A stretch of 64,000 nt of DNA from Bacillus sp. DNRA2 (GCF_012843265.1 NZ_JABAIT010000005.1:62001-126000), one strand, 5' to 3'. Shown: positions 53,101 through 63,535, counted from the first letter of the stretch. The notes: generated by a model from the letters alone, not told the origin. Numbers and translations: made by a program.

Positions 53101-55161
53101 TTATGATAACTTTTTAACTGCAACGGCACAGGCTTTGAACTCAGCTGTTCCAGAAATTGGATCATACTCATTTAATGTTAAAACGTTTGTTGGAGTTTCA
53201 GACCAATGGAAACTCATAAACACAAGTCCAGGCACAACCTGTTCTGTCAATTTTGCTTTAACAGTCAATTCACCACGGCGAGAACTTACATGCACAATTT
53301 CGCCGTCTTCAATTCCTAATTCGTTAGCATCATCAGGATGTATATCTAATGTTTCTTCTGTTTGCTTAATTTTCACACCCTCTGCATAATGTCTAGTTTG
53401 AGAATGTGTATTATAAGATTCATAGCGACGACCGGTCGTTAGCATAAACGGAAATTCTTCATCTGGTAATTCCAATGGAGCGGTATAGTCAACTGGAACG
53501 AAGGATGACTTCTTTTCCTCTCCAGCAGTTTCGTTATGGAAATGCTGGTGTAATAGAAGTGTTCCTGGATGATTTTCGTCAGGACATGGATAATGAATGC
53601 TATATTCCTGTTCAAGTCTCTCATAGGAAATCCCACCATAGGTTTCCCATGCTAATTCACGGACTTCATCCCAAACCTCTTGACTTGATTGATAAGACAT
53701 TGAATAACCCATCTTTTCTGCTAATTCACAAAGGATTTGCCAGTCTTCCTTCACATTTGGATGGGCATCAACAGCTTTACGTACACGTTGAACACGGCGA
53801 TCTGTGTTGGTATAAGTTCCATCCACTTCACCCCATGATTTTGCAGGTAACACAACATCGGCCATAGCAGCCGTTTCTGTTAAGAAAATATCTTGAACGA
53901 TTAATAAATCAAGATTTTCCAATAACTTTCTCGTATGGTTCATATGCACATCGGCCATCAAAGGATTTTCTCCGATTACATATAGTGCTTTCACTGCGCC
54001 TTCTTCAATTCGATCAAACGTTCTCGTTTGAGTATCTCCAGCCATTGGATTAATTTCAACACCCCAACGTGCTTCAAAGCGAGCTCTTTTATCATCGTCA
54101 GTAATGCTATACGCACCTGTTAATTGGTTTGGTAAGCAGCCCATATCACCGGCACCTTGAACATTATTTTGGCCGCGCAACGGCATGATACCAGTTCCAA
54201 TTTTTCCTATATTACCTGTCAGTAAAGCTAGATTAGCAATATCAAAGACATTATTTACGCCACAATGATGCTCAGTAATACCAAGAGTATAAGCAATCAT
54301 TGAACCTCCAGATGTTGCATACTCCCTTGCAGTCTCGATGATTACTTCTGGTGTTAAACCAGTGATGGATGCTGCTAATTCCGGTGTATACGATTCCACC
54401 TTTTGTTTTAGCTTTTCAAATTCCGACGTTTTGTTTTTGATAAAATCAGCATCATAAAGTTCTTCTTTTATGATAACATGAATCATACTATTAATAAGAG
54501 CAATATCAGAACCAACACTAATTTGTAGGTGTCGGTGTGAAACCTTGACCATATCAATTTTACGAGGATCAACAACAATAATTTTTAATCCCGCTTTTGC
54601 TGCTTTCTTCATTCGATTAGCAATAATTGGATGAGCCTCTGTAGTATTAGATCCCATTAATAATAAAACTTTTGCCTCATTTATATCTTCAATACGGCTA
54701 GTAGGTGAACCACTGCCAAAAACAGTCGCCAGACCGGCGACGCTAGGAGCGTGTCACGTTCGGTTACAACCATCAATATTGTTACTATGGATGACCGTTC
54801 TCATAAACTTTTGAGTAACGAAGTTTGACTCATTAGTCGTTCTTGCACATGCAAACATTGAAATCGCTTCAGGTCCAAAGTTTGTCTTAATTTTGCTTAA
54901 TCCATCAGCAATAAATTGTAATGCTTCTTCCCATGTCGCTTCCACAAGCTCCCCAGCTTTGCGGATTAATGGCGTTGTAAGCCTTGATGGTGCATGCACA
55001 TATTTATAAGCAAAGGCACCTTTTACACAAGTTTGCCCATTATTTACAGGTGCATCTTTATCTCCTCTGATTCGTTTGATCTGATTGTCTTCAACCTCAA
55101 CAACAAGACCGCAACCTGTACCACAATAGCCACAAACCGTCTTTATGCTTTCAATAGCCAC
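53101..55161 (-). CDS. fdhA: Selenocysteine formate dehydrogenase, alpha subunit (in-frame UGA read as Sec136)
   Basis: One 687-codon frame with a single internal TGA (54754-54756). Residues 1-60 bind a [4Fe-4S] cluster (C10-x2-C13-x3-C17 and C45 in QTCVKGAFA). The TGA is codon 136 in CNRT-U-HAPSVAGL, the active-site Sec-His pair of E. coli FdhF (Sec140). Molybdopterin domains follow: MGSNTTEAHPIIANR, VVDPRKIDM, GNIGKIGTGIMPLRGQNN, and C-terminal FMLTTGRRYESYNTHSQTRH. It oxidises formate at a Mo/W-bis-MGD centre. It lacks the N-terminal NuoG-like extension of the ~980-residue Bacillus FDHs, and no beta subunit, fdhD or sel gene is nearby. GTG at 55161 has GGAGGGG upstream. The alternative is a nonsense mutation; a SECIS-like hairpin argues against it. 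Confidence 0.88.
54713..54756 (-). promoter_or_regulatory. UGA Sec codon with bacterial SECIS-like hairpin
   Basis: On the coding (minus) strand the UGA (54754-54756) is followed by 12 nt, then GTCGCC (54736-54741), loop GGTCT (54731-54735), GGCGAC (54725-54730). A perfect 6-bp GC-rich stem with a small GG/GU-containing apical loop at this distance is what SelB requires. The stretch matches my memory of the E. coli fdhF element, where the loop also reads GGTCTG. A competing small hairpin ACGCT-CCT-AGCGT lies directly after the UGA. Confidence 0.75.
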
Positions 55162-55261
55162 GTTGTCCCCTCCAGTAATTTATTAATAAAACACCATGAT
55201 AATATAATAAACGAGAATTTGTTAGAAATGCATATAACTTTAAGAACATTTTATTAAAAAA

Positions 55262-55296
55262 AAATAACGCAAGCAGTGACAATGCTCACGTTATTA
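55262..55296 (-). terminator. Rho-independent terminator of the kinase gene
   Basis: AATAACGCAAGCA paired with TGCTCACGTTATT (mismatched centre), loop GTGACAA region, nine or more T on the minus-strand side. It overlaps the kinase stop codon. Confidence 0.8.
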
Positions 55297-57450
55297 AGCT
55301 GGTCGTGCTGGTAGCACTATATTGAAGGTAGTTCCTTTGTCAACCTCACTCTCAATATAAACGCTTCCATTATGGCTCTCGATAATTTTGAAAGTCACCA
55401 TAAGACCTAGCCCATTACCATTTTCTTTTGTTGTGAAGAACGGTTCACCTAATTTTTTTATCTTTTCTTGCGGAATACCGATTCCACTATCTTGAATGGA
55501 AATCTCAACCTTACTATTTCTAACATTTACAAATACGCTCAGGTCTCCTCCGTTTGGCATCGCTTCAATTCCATTTTTAACCAAATTAAGGAACACTTGT
55601 TTTAAACGGTCCTCATCACATTCAACCTGAATGATCTCTTGATCAGCACTAAATAGAAGACGAACATGTTTTTTCCTCGCTTCAAACGATAGCAAATTTA
55701 ACACATTTTGGATAATTGGTACAATATTCTTCTCTTCAAGATTTGCTGCTTTCGGTTTTGCTAACACCATAAATTCTTCCACGATTGAATTGACGCGATC
55801 AAGTTCTTCTAAAATTATATCAAGGAATTCTAATCTTTCTGGGTTCTTTTCATCTAATTGCAAAAATTCTGCATAACCTTTGATTGATGTTAGCGGGTTT
55901 CGAATTTCATGCGCAACTCCAGCTGCAAGCTGACCTACAGCTGCTAATTTATCTTGACGATGTAAAGTTTCCTCTTGCTTTTTTCGCTCAGTAATATCAT
56001 TTCGAATCGATAAAAATTGGTATGGATGTTTATTGTCATCCAAAAACGGAACAATGGTTGTATCAACCCAATAATAGCTACCATCTTTTGCCTTATTCCT
56101 GATTTCCCCCTGCCAAACATTCCCACTCAAAACAGTTTGCCACAATTCCTTAAAAAACATTTTCGAGTGATACCCCGAATTGAGCATTCTAAAATCTTTG
56201 CCTATCAATTCATTTCGATCATACTTAGACAACTCACAAAATTTGTCATTTACACTAGTAATTCTGCCTTTTTCATCTGTGAAGGTAATAATAGATGATT
56301 GATCAAGCGCAAACTTGATATCTCTAAGCTCCTTCAGAGAATTTTTCAGGCTCTCTTCAGCGGTCTTTCGAGCGGTTATATCGGTCCTAATCGATACATA
56401 TTGATATGGTTTCCCGTTCTTATTAAAAAAAGGAACAATGGTTGTATAGACCCAGTAAAAAGAACCATCTTTTGCTCTATTTTTAATTTCTCCCTTCCAT
56501 ACTTTTCCTTGTCCAATTGTGGCCCAGAGATCCTTAAAAAATCCCTTCGAATGTGCTCCAGAATTTAAAATTCGGTGATCCTGTCCAATTAATTCTGCCT
56601 CGGAATATTTTGAGATCTCAACGAATTTGTCATTCACATAGGTGATTCTCCCTTGAGGATTGGTTATCGCAACAATCGAGGATACATCAAGAGCAGTCGT
56701 AATATCCCGTAAGCTTGTATCGCTAATTGCCAGACGATTACTGATTAATGCGCTTGAACTGATTAATCCACCTAAAATAATAACAGCAACAAATAAGATT
56801 AAATAAAATATGAAATTCTCAGATGGAGGTTGTTGAAGTGCTGACTGCTGTTGAATTTCAAACTCTGAAGCTCTAATAAATAATATGTGTCCTTGGACAA
56901 TGCTCGCTGAAATAATAATGGCTCCAATCGGCTTTAACCATGCGTAACTGGTCTTAACAAGGCTTTTCGTGTAAAACAAAAGCCAAAACGAAAACAAAAA
57001 CCCCGAAAACACCAATATAAGTGTTAACAACATGATTAACTGATTATAGTGTGCGGTTAGATTCATCGAGTACATCCCAATTACATAATTCGAAAAAACC
57101 GCCATCGTTATTAAAAAGCTTCCAATCAATAAGTTAGCCTTCGAAATTGATTTCCCTGTCATCAAATAAAGGGCCATTCCTGTAAATGAAATCCCTATTA
57201 TTATTGCAAGCAATACAATCGGAAGATGGAAACTCATCGAGCCATTCATATATCCGGATAACATTCCGAAGAAATTCATAACCCAAATTCCGATTCCCAT
57301 TGAAAATGTGCCACCTAAAAACAGAAAGTGCTTATTCCTCTCTGTAGAATTCAATAAGGACAATAAATCCAACGCTGCGTAAGACGACATCATTGTTAAT
57401 ATGATAGCGACCATCATTAAGATCGGGCTTGAGGACGAAGTTAACATCAT
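55294..57450 (-). CDS. MHYT-like membrane sensor histidine kinase with two PAS domains
   Basis: A 718-residue sensor kinase. Residues 1-250 hold seven hydrophobic segments arranged like an MHYT domain, but the metal-binding His are replaced by Asn (IWVMNFFGML and MYSMNLTA). Two tandem PAS/PAC units follow (about 270-385 and 400-510), each with ILNSGAHSKGFF or MLNSGYHSKMFF, ending DITARK and DITERK. HisKA: phospho-acceptor His in GVAHEIRNPLTSIKGYAEFL. HATPase: N box NLVKNGIEAM, G boxes DSGIGIP and NGNGLGLM. The NtrB-like H box is typical of sporulation-type Kin kinases. No response regulator is adjacent (orphan kinase). Start at 57450 after AGGAGAG. Confidence 0.88.
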   Translation of the reverse strand: MMLTSSSSPILMMVAIILTMMSSYAALDLLSLLNSTERNKHFLFLGGTFSMGIGIWVMNFFGMLSGYMNGSMSFHLPIVLLAIIIGISFTGMALYLMTGKSISKANLLIGSFLITMAVFSNYVIGMYSMNLTAHYNQLIMLLTLILVFSGFLFSFWLLFYTKSLVKTSYAWLKPIGAIIISASIVQGHILFIRASEFEIQQQSALQQPPSENFIFYLILFVAVIILGGLISSSALISNRLAISDTSLRDITTALDVSSIVAITNPQGRITYVNDKFVEISKYSEAELIGQDHRILNSGAHSKGFFKDLWATIGQGKVWKGEIKNRAKDGSFYWVYTTIVPFFNKNGKPYQYVSIRTDITARKTAEESLKNSLKELRDIKFALDQSSIITFTDEKGRITSVNDKFCELSKYDRNELIGKDFRMLNSGYHSKMFFKELWQTVLSGNVWQGEIRNKAKDGSYYWVDTTIVPFLDDNKHPYQFLSIRNDITERKKQEETLHRQDKLAAVGQLAAGVAHEIRNPLTSIKGYAEFLQLDEKNPERLEFLDIILEELDRVNSIVEEFMVLAKPKAANLEEKNIVPIIQNVLNLLSFEARKKHVRLLFSADQEIIQVECDEDRLKQVFLNLVKNGIEAMPNGGDLSVFVNVRNSKVEISIQDSGIGIPQEKIKKLGEPFFTTKENGNGLGLMVTFKIIESHNGSVYIESEVDKGTTFNIVLPARPA

Positions 57451-57681
57451 TCCATCTCTCCTATTTTCTGACGTCTTTAATACTATAATTGTAATAGAAA
57501 TCAAGATAGAAGAAAAGAGAAATTTGTCGATTTTTCAACAATTTTCTTCACAAAATACTTTCTTAAAATATAAATATATTTGTTAATCAATCATTTTGGG
57601 TATACAAGATAATTTATGCTTTATTTATTTTTTAAATTTTTTGATTTTTTAGAAAAAGGGGCTATACAAACGCCTTGAATC

Positions 57682-57698
57682 GTAATATACTGTATTAC
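57682..57698. promoter_or_regulatory. Palindrome upstream of the yhfH-like pair
   Basis: GTAATATACTGTATTAC, a 6-bp perfect inverted repeat with a 5-nt core. CTGTATTA recurs at 57720-57727, 24 bp upstream of the first start codon, where TATTAT may be a -10. Candidate operator; the factor is unknown. Confidence 0.35.
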
Positions 57699-57748
57699 AA
57701 CAGAACAGAAAAACAATTATCTGTATTATAAAAAGGAGGAATTTATTC

Positions 57749-57886
57749 ATGATTTACCAAAATCAAACAGAAACTTTACGTCAAGGTTCAAAAGTATGTC
57801 CAGAATGCGGAAACAAAATGAACGAACAAGAACAATATTTCATTCAGGAATGTGATCGTTGCTTAGCTAAAAAGGAGGAATTTTAA
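57749..57886 (+). CDS. YhfH-like zinc-ribbon mini-protein 1
   Basis: A 45-residue protein with two C-x2-C knuckles (VCPECGNK and ECDRCLAKK), a probable zinc ribbon like Bacillus YhfH. AAAAGGAGG lies upstream of the ATG. Its TAA overlaps the ATG of the next gene (TAATG). Function unknown; Bacillus genomes often carry several such genes. Confidence 0.75.
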   Translation: MIYQNQTETLRQGSKVCPECGNKMNEQEQYFIQECDRCLAKKEEF

Positions 57887-58023
57887 TGTTAATTCAAAGT
57901 CCAGTAGAGTTTTTTCGTCAGTTGCCTCAAAAGATATGCTCTGAATGTGGTGAACATTTTGTTGAACAAGCAGAATCTTATCTCCAGGAATGTGACCGTT
58001 GTTTAGCAAAAAAAGAAGAATAA
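57886..58023 (+). CDS. YhfH-like zinc-ribbon mini-protein 2
   Basis: A 45-residue paralogue of the preceding gene with the same C-x2-C pair spacing (ICSECGEH and ECDRCLAKKEE) but a different N-terminal third (IQSPVEFFRQLPQK), closer to canonical YhfH. Its ribosome binding site AAGGAGG is inside the end of gene 1, so the two are translationally coupled and likely arose by tandem duplication. Confidence 0.75.
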   Translation: MLIQSPVEFFRQLPQKICSECGEHFVEQAESYLQECDRCLAKKEE

Positions 58024-58024
58024 A

Positions 58025-58053
58025 AAACGGCCGAAGCTGGCCGTTTTTTTTTT
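58025..58053 (+). terminator. Rho-independent terminator of the yhfH-like pair
   Basis: AAAACGGCC paired with GGCCGTTTT, 6-nt loop, ten T. Confidence 0.95.
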
Positions 58054-58129
58054 GCGAATGATAATTTTTCGTTTTGCTGCTTAGTTTATTCGAAGATTCT
58101 TTTTTGAAGACACTGCTATACCATTTCGT

Positions 58130-59323
58130 TCACCTATTTTGAGGAAGTTGCACATTTCCGGTCTGCTCATGCTTATCTATTTTCATTAAGCATAATACTA
58201 AGATAACCCCCACAAATGCCATCAAACTAAAAAATAAATATACAATATTAATGAAATAATGATCAAAAATAATTCCGCCAATATATGTACAGAACCAATT
58301 ACCCAACCCGTTCCCAATTGCCGAATATAATGTTATTGCCGTTGCTGTCAGGTGTGTAGGTGTAATTCCACGAACATATTGAAGTCCAGCCGGTATAAAT
58401 AATCCGACCGAAGCCCCCTGTAGAAAAGCTGAAGCATAAATAACCCCTATATTTGGCTCTGTAAAATAAAGGAACCATCGCCCGAGTGAAACCATTCCCG
58501 CCACTACCACTATCGGTAGTATGCCAAACCGCCGCACGAGGTGACTAGCTAATCGCATAAACGGAATTTCCGATAATACAGCAATTAAAAACGCCATTCC
58601 TATACCAGTATAAGAACCACCCAGATGCTCAACGAGTAATCCAAAATAAACATTATTCCCCAAATTTGGCCCAAAAATCATAAAGGTAATTACTAAAAAC
58701 AAAAGAAATTTTTTATAAGAAAGCATTTCCTTGATACCTGATAAGAGATGTGTATTTCTAGCTTCATTTGTTTTTTCCTGCGGCAATTTGGTTGCTAAAA
58801 TAGACGCAACGGTCAACGCTAAACAAAACGAATAAAAAATTACTGACTCGTTTATTTCCGATAATCTGCCCATTATAAAGACTGCCATACCAAATCCCAA
58901 TGACCCGTAAAGGCGTATCGAGCCGTAATTAACCTTCACTTTACTACAATAAGCCAAACTAATGCTATCTGATATCGGGATAATCGCACTTTGAAATAAT
59001 GCTACAAGTACTGCGATAACCAAAAAGCCGAGGTAAGTCTGGAAATAAAGATAACCCAATGAAATAATTCCTGCCACTAAAGTTGTGATTGTTAACACTT
59101 TTACTGGTGCATTTAGCCAATCTGAAACCATTCCCCAAATTGGTTGAAAAAAGATCATCATGATAGGACCAATCGACATAATCATTCCGATTTGATAGCC
59201 AGAAAATTCATTTACCTCACTCATATATACACTTAATAGTGGCGAAATACTGCCAACACCAAAAAAGGTTAATAGATAAAATCCCTTCATATTATTCATA
59301 TTATTTCGTACTTTGGTATTCAT
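58130..59323 (-). CDS. MFS transporter, PPP/HcaT-like (MFS_1_like)
   Basis: A 397-residue permease with 12 membrane segments. The start region GFYLLTFFGVGSISPLLSVY, the first-loop motif QPIWGMVSDW and the LYGSLGFGMAVF helix place it in the nucleoside/3-phenylpropionate type MFS_1_like group (B. subtilis YwbF-like). Substrate unknown; sugar or aromatic acid uptake are typical for the group. ATG at 59323 has AGGAGG upstream. Single gene between two terminators. Confidence 0.8.
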   Translation of the reverse strand: MNTKVRNNMNNMKGFYLLTFFGVGSISPLLSVYMSEVNEFSGYQIGMIMSIGPIMMIFFQPIWGMVSDWLNAPVKVLTITTLVAGIISLGYLYFQTYLGFLVIAVLVALFQSAIIPISDSISLAYCSKVKVNYGSIRLYGSLGFGMAVFIMGRLSEINESVIFYSFCLALTVASILATKLPQEKTNEARNTHLLSGIKEMLSYKKFLLFLVITFMIFGPNLGNNVYFGLLVEHLGGSYTGIGMAFLIAVLSEIPFMRLASHLVRRFGILPIVVVAGMVSLGRWFLYFTEPNIGVIYASAFLQGASVGLFIPAGLQYVRGITPTHLTATAITLYSAIGNGLGNWFCTYIGGIIFDHYFINIVYLFFSLMAFVGVILVLCLMKIDKHEQTGNVQLPQNR

Positions 59324-59419
59324 TCGTGGTGCCTCCTGCACATGCCCAATTTAAAGTAACAAAAGTTATTGTATCAAACTTTTCAAAGTGCACCTACTTT
59401 TGATACATAGCTGGTTCCT

Positions 59420-59463
59420 AAAAAAAAGATGTCTTGAATGGGTGTGTGATCCCAACAAGACAT
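59420..59463 (-). terminator. Rho-independent terminator of lrgAB
   Basis: GATGTCTTG paired with CAAGACATC with an 18-nt loop containing GGG/CCC, and seven T on the minus-strand side. Confidence 0.85.
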
Positions 59464-59468
59464 CCTTC

Positions 59469-60155
59469 TTATAATAAATATGGTATGGCGAACGGCAAGA
59501 CAGTTGAGATTAGAACAGCTGCTACCCCCATCGCTACACCTGCTACTGCACCTTGTAATTCCCCTTCCTTAGCAACTTCAGCAGTTCCTATGCCATGAGC
59601 CATTGAGCCGATTGCCAAACCTCTGGCAAATGGATGATTTATCTTAAGCAAATTCATTAGCCACGGTCCAAACATAGCTCCCAACATCCCTGTAATCATG
59701 ACAATTCCAGCAACCAAGATGGTATCTCCACCAATAATTTTTGAAACCTCTGAAGCTACTGGAATGGTAACTGATTTTATACTTAATGATGCCAGTATAT
59801 ATTTGGCTAGATGGAACATTTTAGCTAAATATATGGCTAGTAACACCGTTACAATTGTGCCGGTGGTTAAGCCTACTAATGCCGGGATCAGATATGCTTT
59901 TAATAAGGAACGGTTTCGATATATTGGCACTGCTAACGCAACTGTCGCCGGTCCCAGTAAATATGTCATAATCTCCTTAGCGGGTTCGTATTGTTGATAA
60001 TTTACAGAACTTGCAAGTAGGATAATAATTACTATCGATGTTCCCAAAAACACCGGAGTTGTAAACGGTGATGGATATTTTACCGAGATTTTTCTAACAA
60101 AAAAATAAACAATTACAGTTAGGATAATACTATACGTGGTGATGATGGTGCTCAT
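59469..60155 (-). CDS. lrgB: LrgB/CidB-family membrane protein
   Basis: A 228-residue polytopic protein of the LrgB family. Signatures: FTTPVFLGTSIVIIILL, LLGPATVALAVPIYRNR, SIKSVTIPVASEVSKIIGG and GLAIGSMAHGIGTAEV. With LrgA it forms an antiholin-like or organic-acid (pyruvate) uptake system in Bacillus and Staphylococcus. Its start lies 26 nt inside lrgA; GGAAG precedes the ATG. LytST/PftR-type regulators are not in the window. Confidence 0.88.
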   Translation of the reverse strand: MSTIITTYSIILTVIVYFFVRKISVKYPSPFTTPVFLGTSIVIIILLASSVNYQQYEPAKEIMTYLLGPATVALAVPIYRNRSLLKAYLIPALVGLTTGTIVTVLLAIYLAKMFHLAKYILASLSIKSVTIPVASEVSKIIGGDTILVAGIVMITGMLGAMFGPWLMNLLKINHPFARGLAIGSMAHGIGTAEVAKEGELQGAVAGVAMGVAAVLISTVLPFAIPYLL

Positions 60156-60528
60156 GCTGGACCGCTTCCTTTCTCGTTACTAACGCTTGCGAAAGTGACC
60201 CTGACACCACTATCCCTACTAATGTGCTGATAACCAACACAATAATTAACGCAACTCCATTTTTGATTATGACATGCCCTAATGTCATCAAACCAACGGA
60301 AACCGGAATAAAAAAAAACGACAAATGCTTGATTAATAATGATGACACCTTTTCAACCCAATCAAGGCGGATATGCCCAGTACATAATAACAGAAAGAGA
60401 AGTATCATCCCCATCACATTTCCTGGAATCGGAAGATGTGTTTCCTTGACAGTAAAGACGCCGACTTGATAAATTCCCCATAAAACCAACAGTTGCAGTA
60501 AAATGTTAAAAATATTTCTGACCTTCAA
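60130..60528 (-). CDS. lrgA: LrgA/CidA-family holin-like protein
   Basis: A 132-residue protein with four membrane segments. The family signature THLPIPGNVMGMILLFLLL is near residue 30-48, then HLSFFFIPVSVGLM. The tail reads EHEHHHHHV; these His codons overlap the lrgB start (ATGAGCACC in another frame) and may be a by-product of that overlap. The TTG start at 60528 follows AAAGGAGAAG. The 276-bp gap upstream (60529-60804) is very AT-rich and holds no gene I would support. Confidence 0.85.
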   Translation of the reverse strand: MKVRNIFNILLQLLVLWGIYQVGVFTVKETHLPIPGNVMGMILLFLLLCTGHIRLDWVEKVSSLLIKHLSFFFIPVSVGLMTLGHVIIKNGVALIIVLVISTLVGIVVSGSLSQALVTRKEAVQHEHHHHHV

Positions 60529-60804
60529 AAAGAACTTCTCCTTTCACCGAATGAACGATTGATGATTTGTTCATCATGTAATTTCAAAGAGAACTCCTTT
60601 TTTTCTCCTATTAGTACTCTAATGAATATTATCTGTATATTTAAATAATAATAAAAGAAAATGGTTATCTTTTCAATATATTCAGAAAATATTGTTTCTT
60701 TTTTTATTGTATAGATTTTTGGAAAGATTATGAAAGAGTTCACAAAATGTCCATATGATTATGTGAGTTTTTTCCTTATCTTAAATATGGGGAGGGGATC
60801 ATGA

Positions 60805-61404
60805 ATGAAGAAAACATATATACTTGTTGTAGCTCTTATATTAATCGGTATTACCTCTGGAATTATGTTTTTTGTAATACGAGATGCAAATGCAACAATA
60901 CCGGGCAATGCTTCATTAGTTAATCAACATGGCGAACCGTACATATTTAAGAACGCTGACAAAAAATTAAAGCTGGTTGAATTTATGTACACAAACTGTC
61001 CAGACATTTGCCCTACAACGACTCAAAAAATGAATTTGCTAAAAAGGGATTTAGAAAAAGAGGGGGTCTTTGGTAAGAAGGTTCAATTCATTACCATTAC
61101 CATCGATCCATATAAAGATACACCCGAAGTAATGACACAGTACATGAAGAACTTTGATATTAAGGACGACGGGAACTGGATTTTTCTTACAGGTGACCCA
61201 AATAACATCCGCGAAGATTTAAAAGAAATTAATGAAATCGCAGAACCGTTTAAATTCCAATTCCGCGACCCTGGTGATGGTTACTACGTTCATACATCAC
61301 TCACCTTTTTAGTTGATGAAAACAACAAATTTGTAAAAAAATTCCCAATGGGTGAGGATTTTGATCGTGAAGACGTCTTTAATAAAATAATGGATGAGAT
61401 TTAG
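60805..61404 (+). CDS. SCO1/SenC-family protein
   Basis: A 199-residue thioredoxin-fold protein with an N-terminal membrane anchor (YILVVALILIGITSGIMFFV). The copper-binding C-x3-C is C65-C69 in YTNCPDICPTT, and the third ligand H163 is in YYVHTSLTF. In Bacillus the homologue (YpmQ/BsSCO) delivers copper or reduces cysteines for the CuA centre of cytochrome c oxidase on the outer face of the membrane. GGAGGGG precedes the ATG at 60805; a nearby ATG at 60801 is out of frame. Confidence 0.9.
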   Translation: MKKTYILVVALILIGITSGIMFFVIRDANATIPGNASLVNQHGEPYIFKNADKKLKLVEFMYTNCPDICPTTTQKMNLLKRDLEKEGVFGKKVQFITITIDPYKDTPEVMTQYMKNFDIKDDGNWIFLTGDPNNIREDLKEINEIAEPFKFQFRDPGDGYYVHTSLTFLVDENNKFVKKFPMGEDFDREDVFNKIMDEI

Positions 61405-61432
61405 GAAGATTGTTTCTTCCTTTATATCTAAA

Positions 61433-61465
61433 AAAAGCGGTGAATCATTGATTCACCGCTTTTTA
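61433..61465. terminator. Bidirectional terminator
   Basis: AAAAGCGGTGAATCA paired with TGATTCACCGCTTTT, short loop, T runs on both sides. Serves the SCO gene and the small minus-strand gene. Confidence 0.95.
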
Positions 61466-61468
61466 CAT

Positions 61469-61609
61469 TTATGATTTAATCGTCATTGAAGGAGTTTGTT
61501 TCACCGTAACTAGTTTCATTACATAATGGGATCTAGGTTTTGTAAAGCTGACGTTTATTCCAGATTCTTTTAGTTTGTTTACAAAATCAATTAACTGATT
61601 TTTTGGCAT
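61469..61609 (-). CDS. Small conserved-looking protein, 46 residues
   Basis: Reads MPKNQLIDFVNKLKESGINV, then SFTKPRSHYVMKLVTVKQTP and SMTIKS. AAAGGGG lies 7-8 nt before the ATG and a terminator lies directly after the stop, so it is likely expressed. An N-terminal amphipathic helix is followed by a basic strand. I do not recognise a family. Confidence 0.65.
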   Translation of the reverse strand: MPKNQLIDFVNKLKESGINVSFTKPRSHYVMKLVTVKQTPSMTIKS

Positions 61610-61900
61610 CTTAAAAACCCCTTTACCCTACCCGATTCAATTCTATTTTACACAAAATAGCACTAGAATACAGTAAAAATTGAAAAAATAGATCAATTTT
61701 TTTGCATTTCTGAAATTTCTGTATTATTATCATATATTCGACACTTTTTTGTGCGACTAATATCACATAAGGTATTCACCCCTTATTTGACTCAATTATT
61801 ACATTTCTGGCTATTACTTCATGTGAAATCAAAGGAAATCATTCGCTCGCAACGATTTTTATGATATAATTCTTTAGATTATGTTTTTGGAGGATTATAA

Positions 61901-63526
<1,626 letters not shown>

Positions 63527-63535
63527 GCTAATTGT

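Noticed and set aside
54754-55161. Reading the fdhA 5' part as a truncated pseudogene
   Set aside because: The only lesion is one TGA at the known Sec position followed by a SECIS-like hairpin; the rest is intact and in frame.
60525-60743. A 72-codon minus-strand frame upstream of lrgA
   Set aside because: Phe/Ile/Lys-rich AT artefact without a ribosome binding site; the lrgA leader explains the region.
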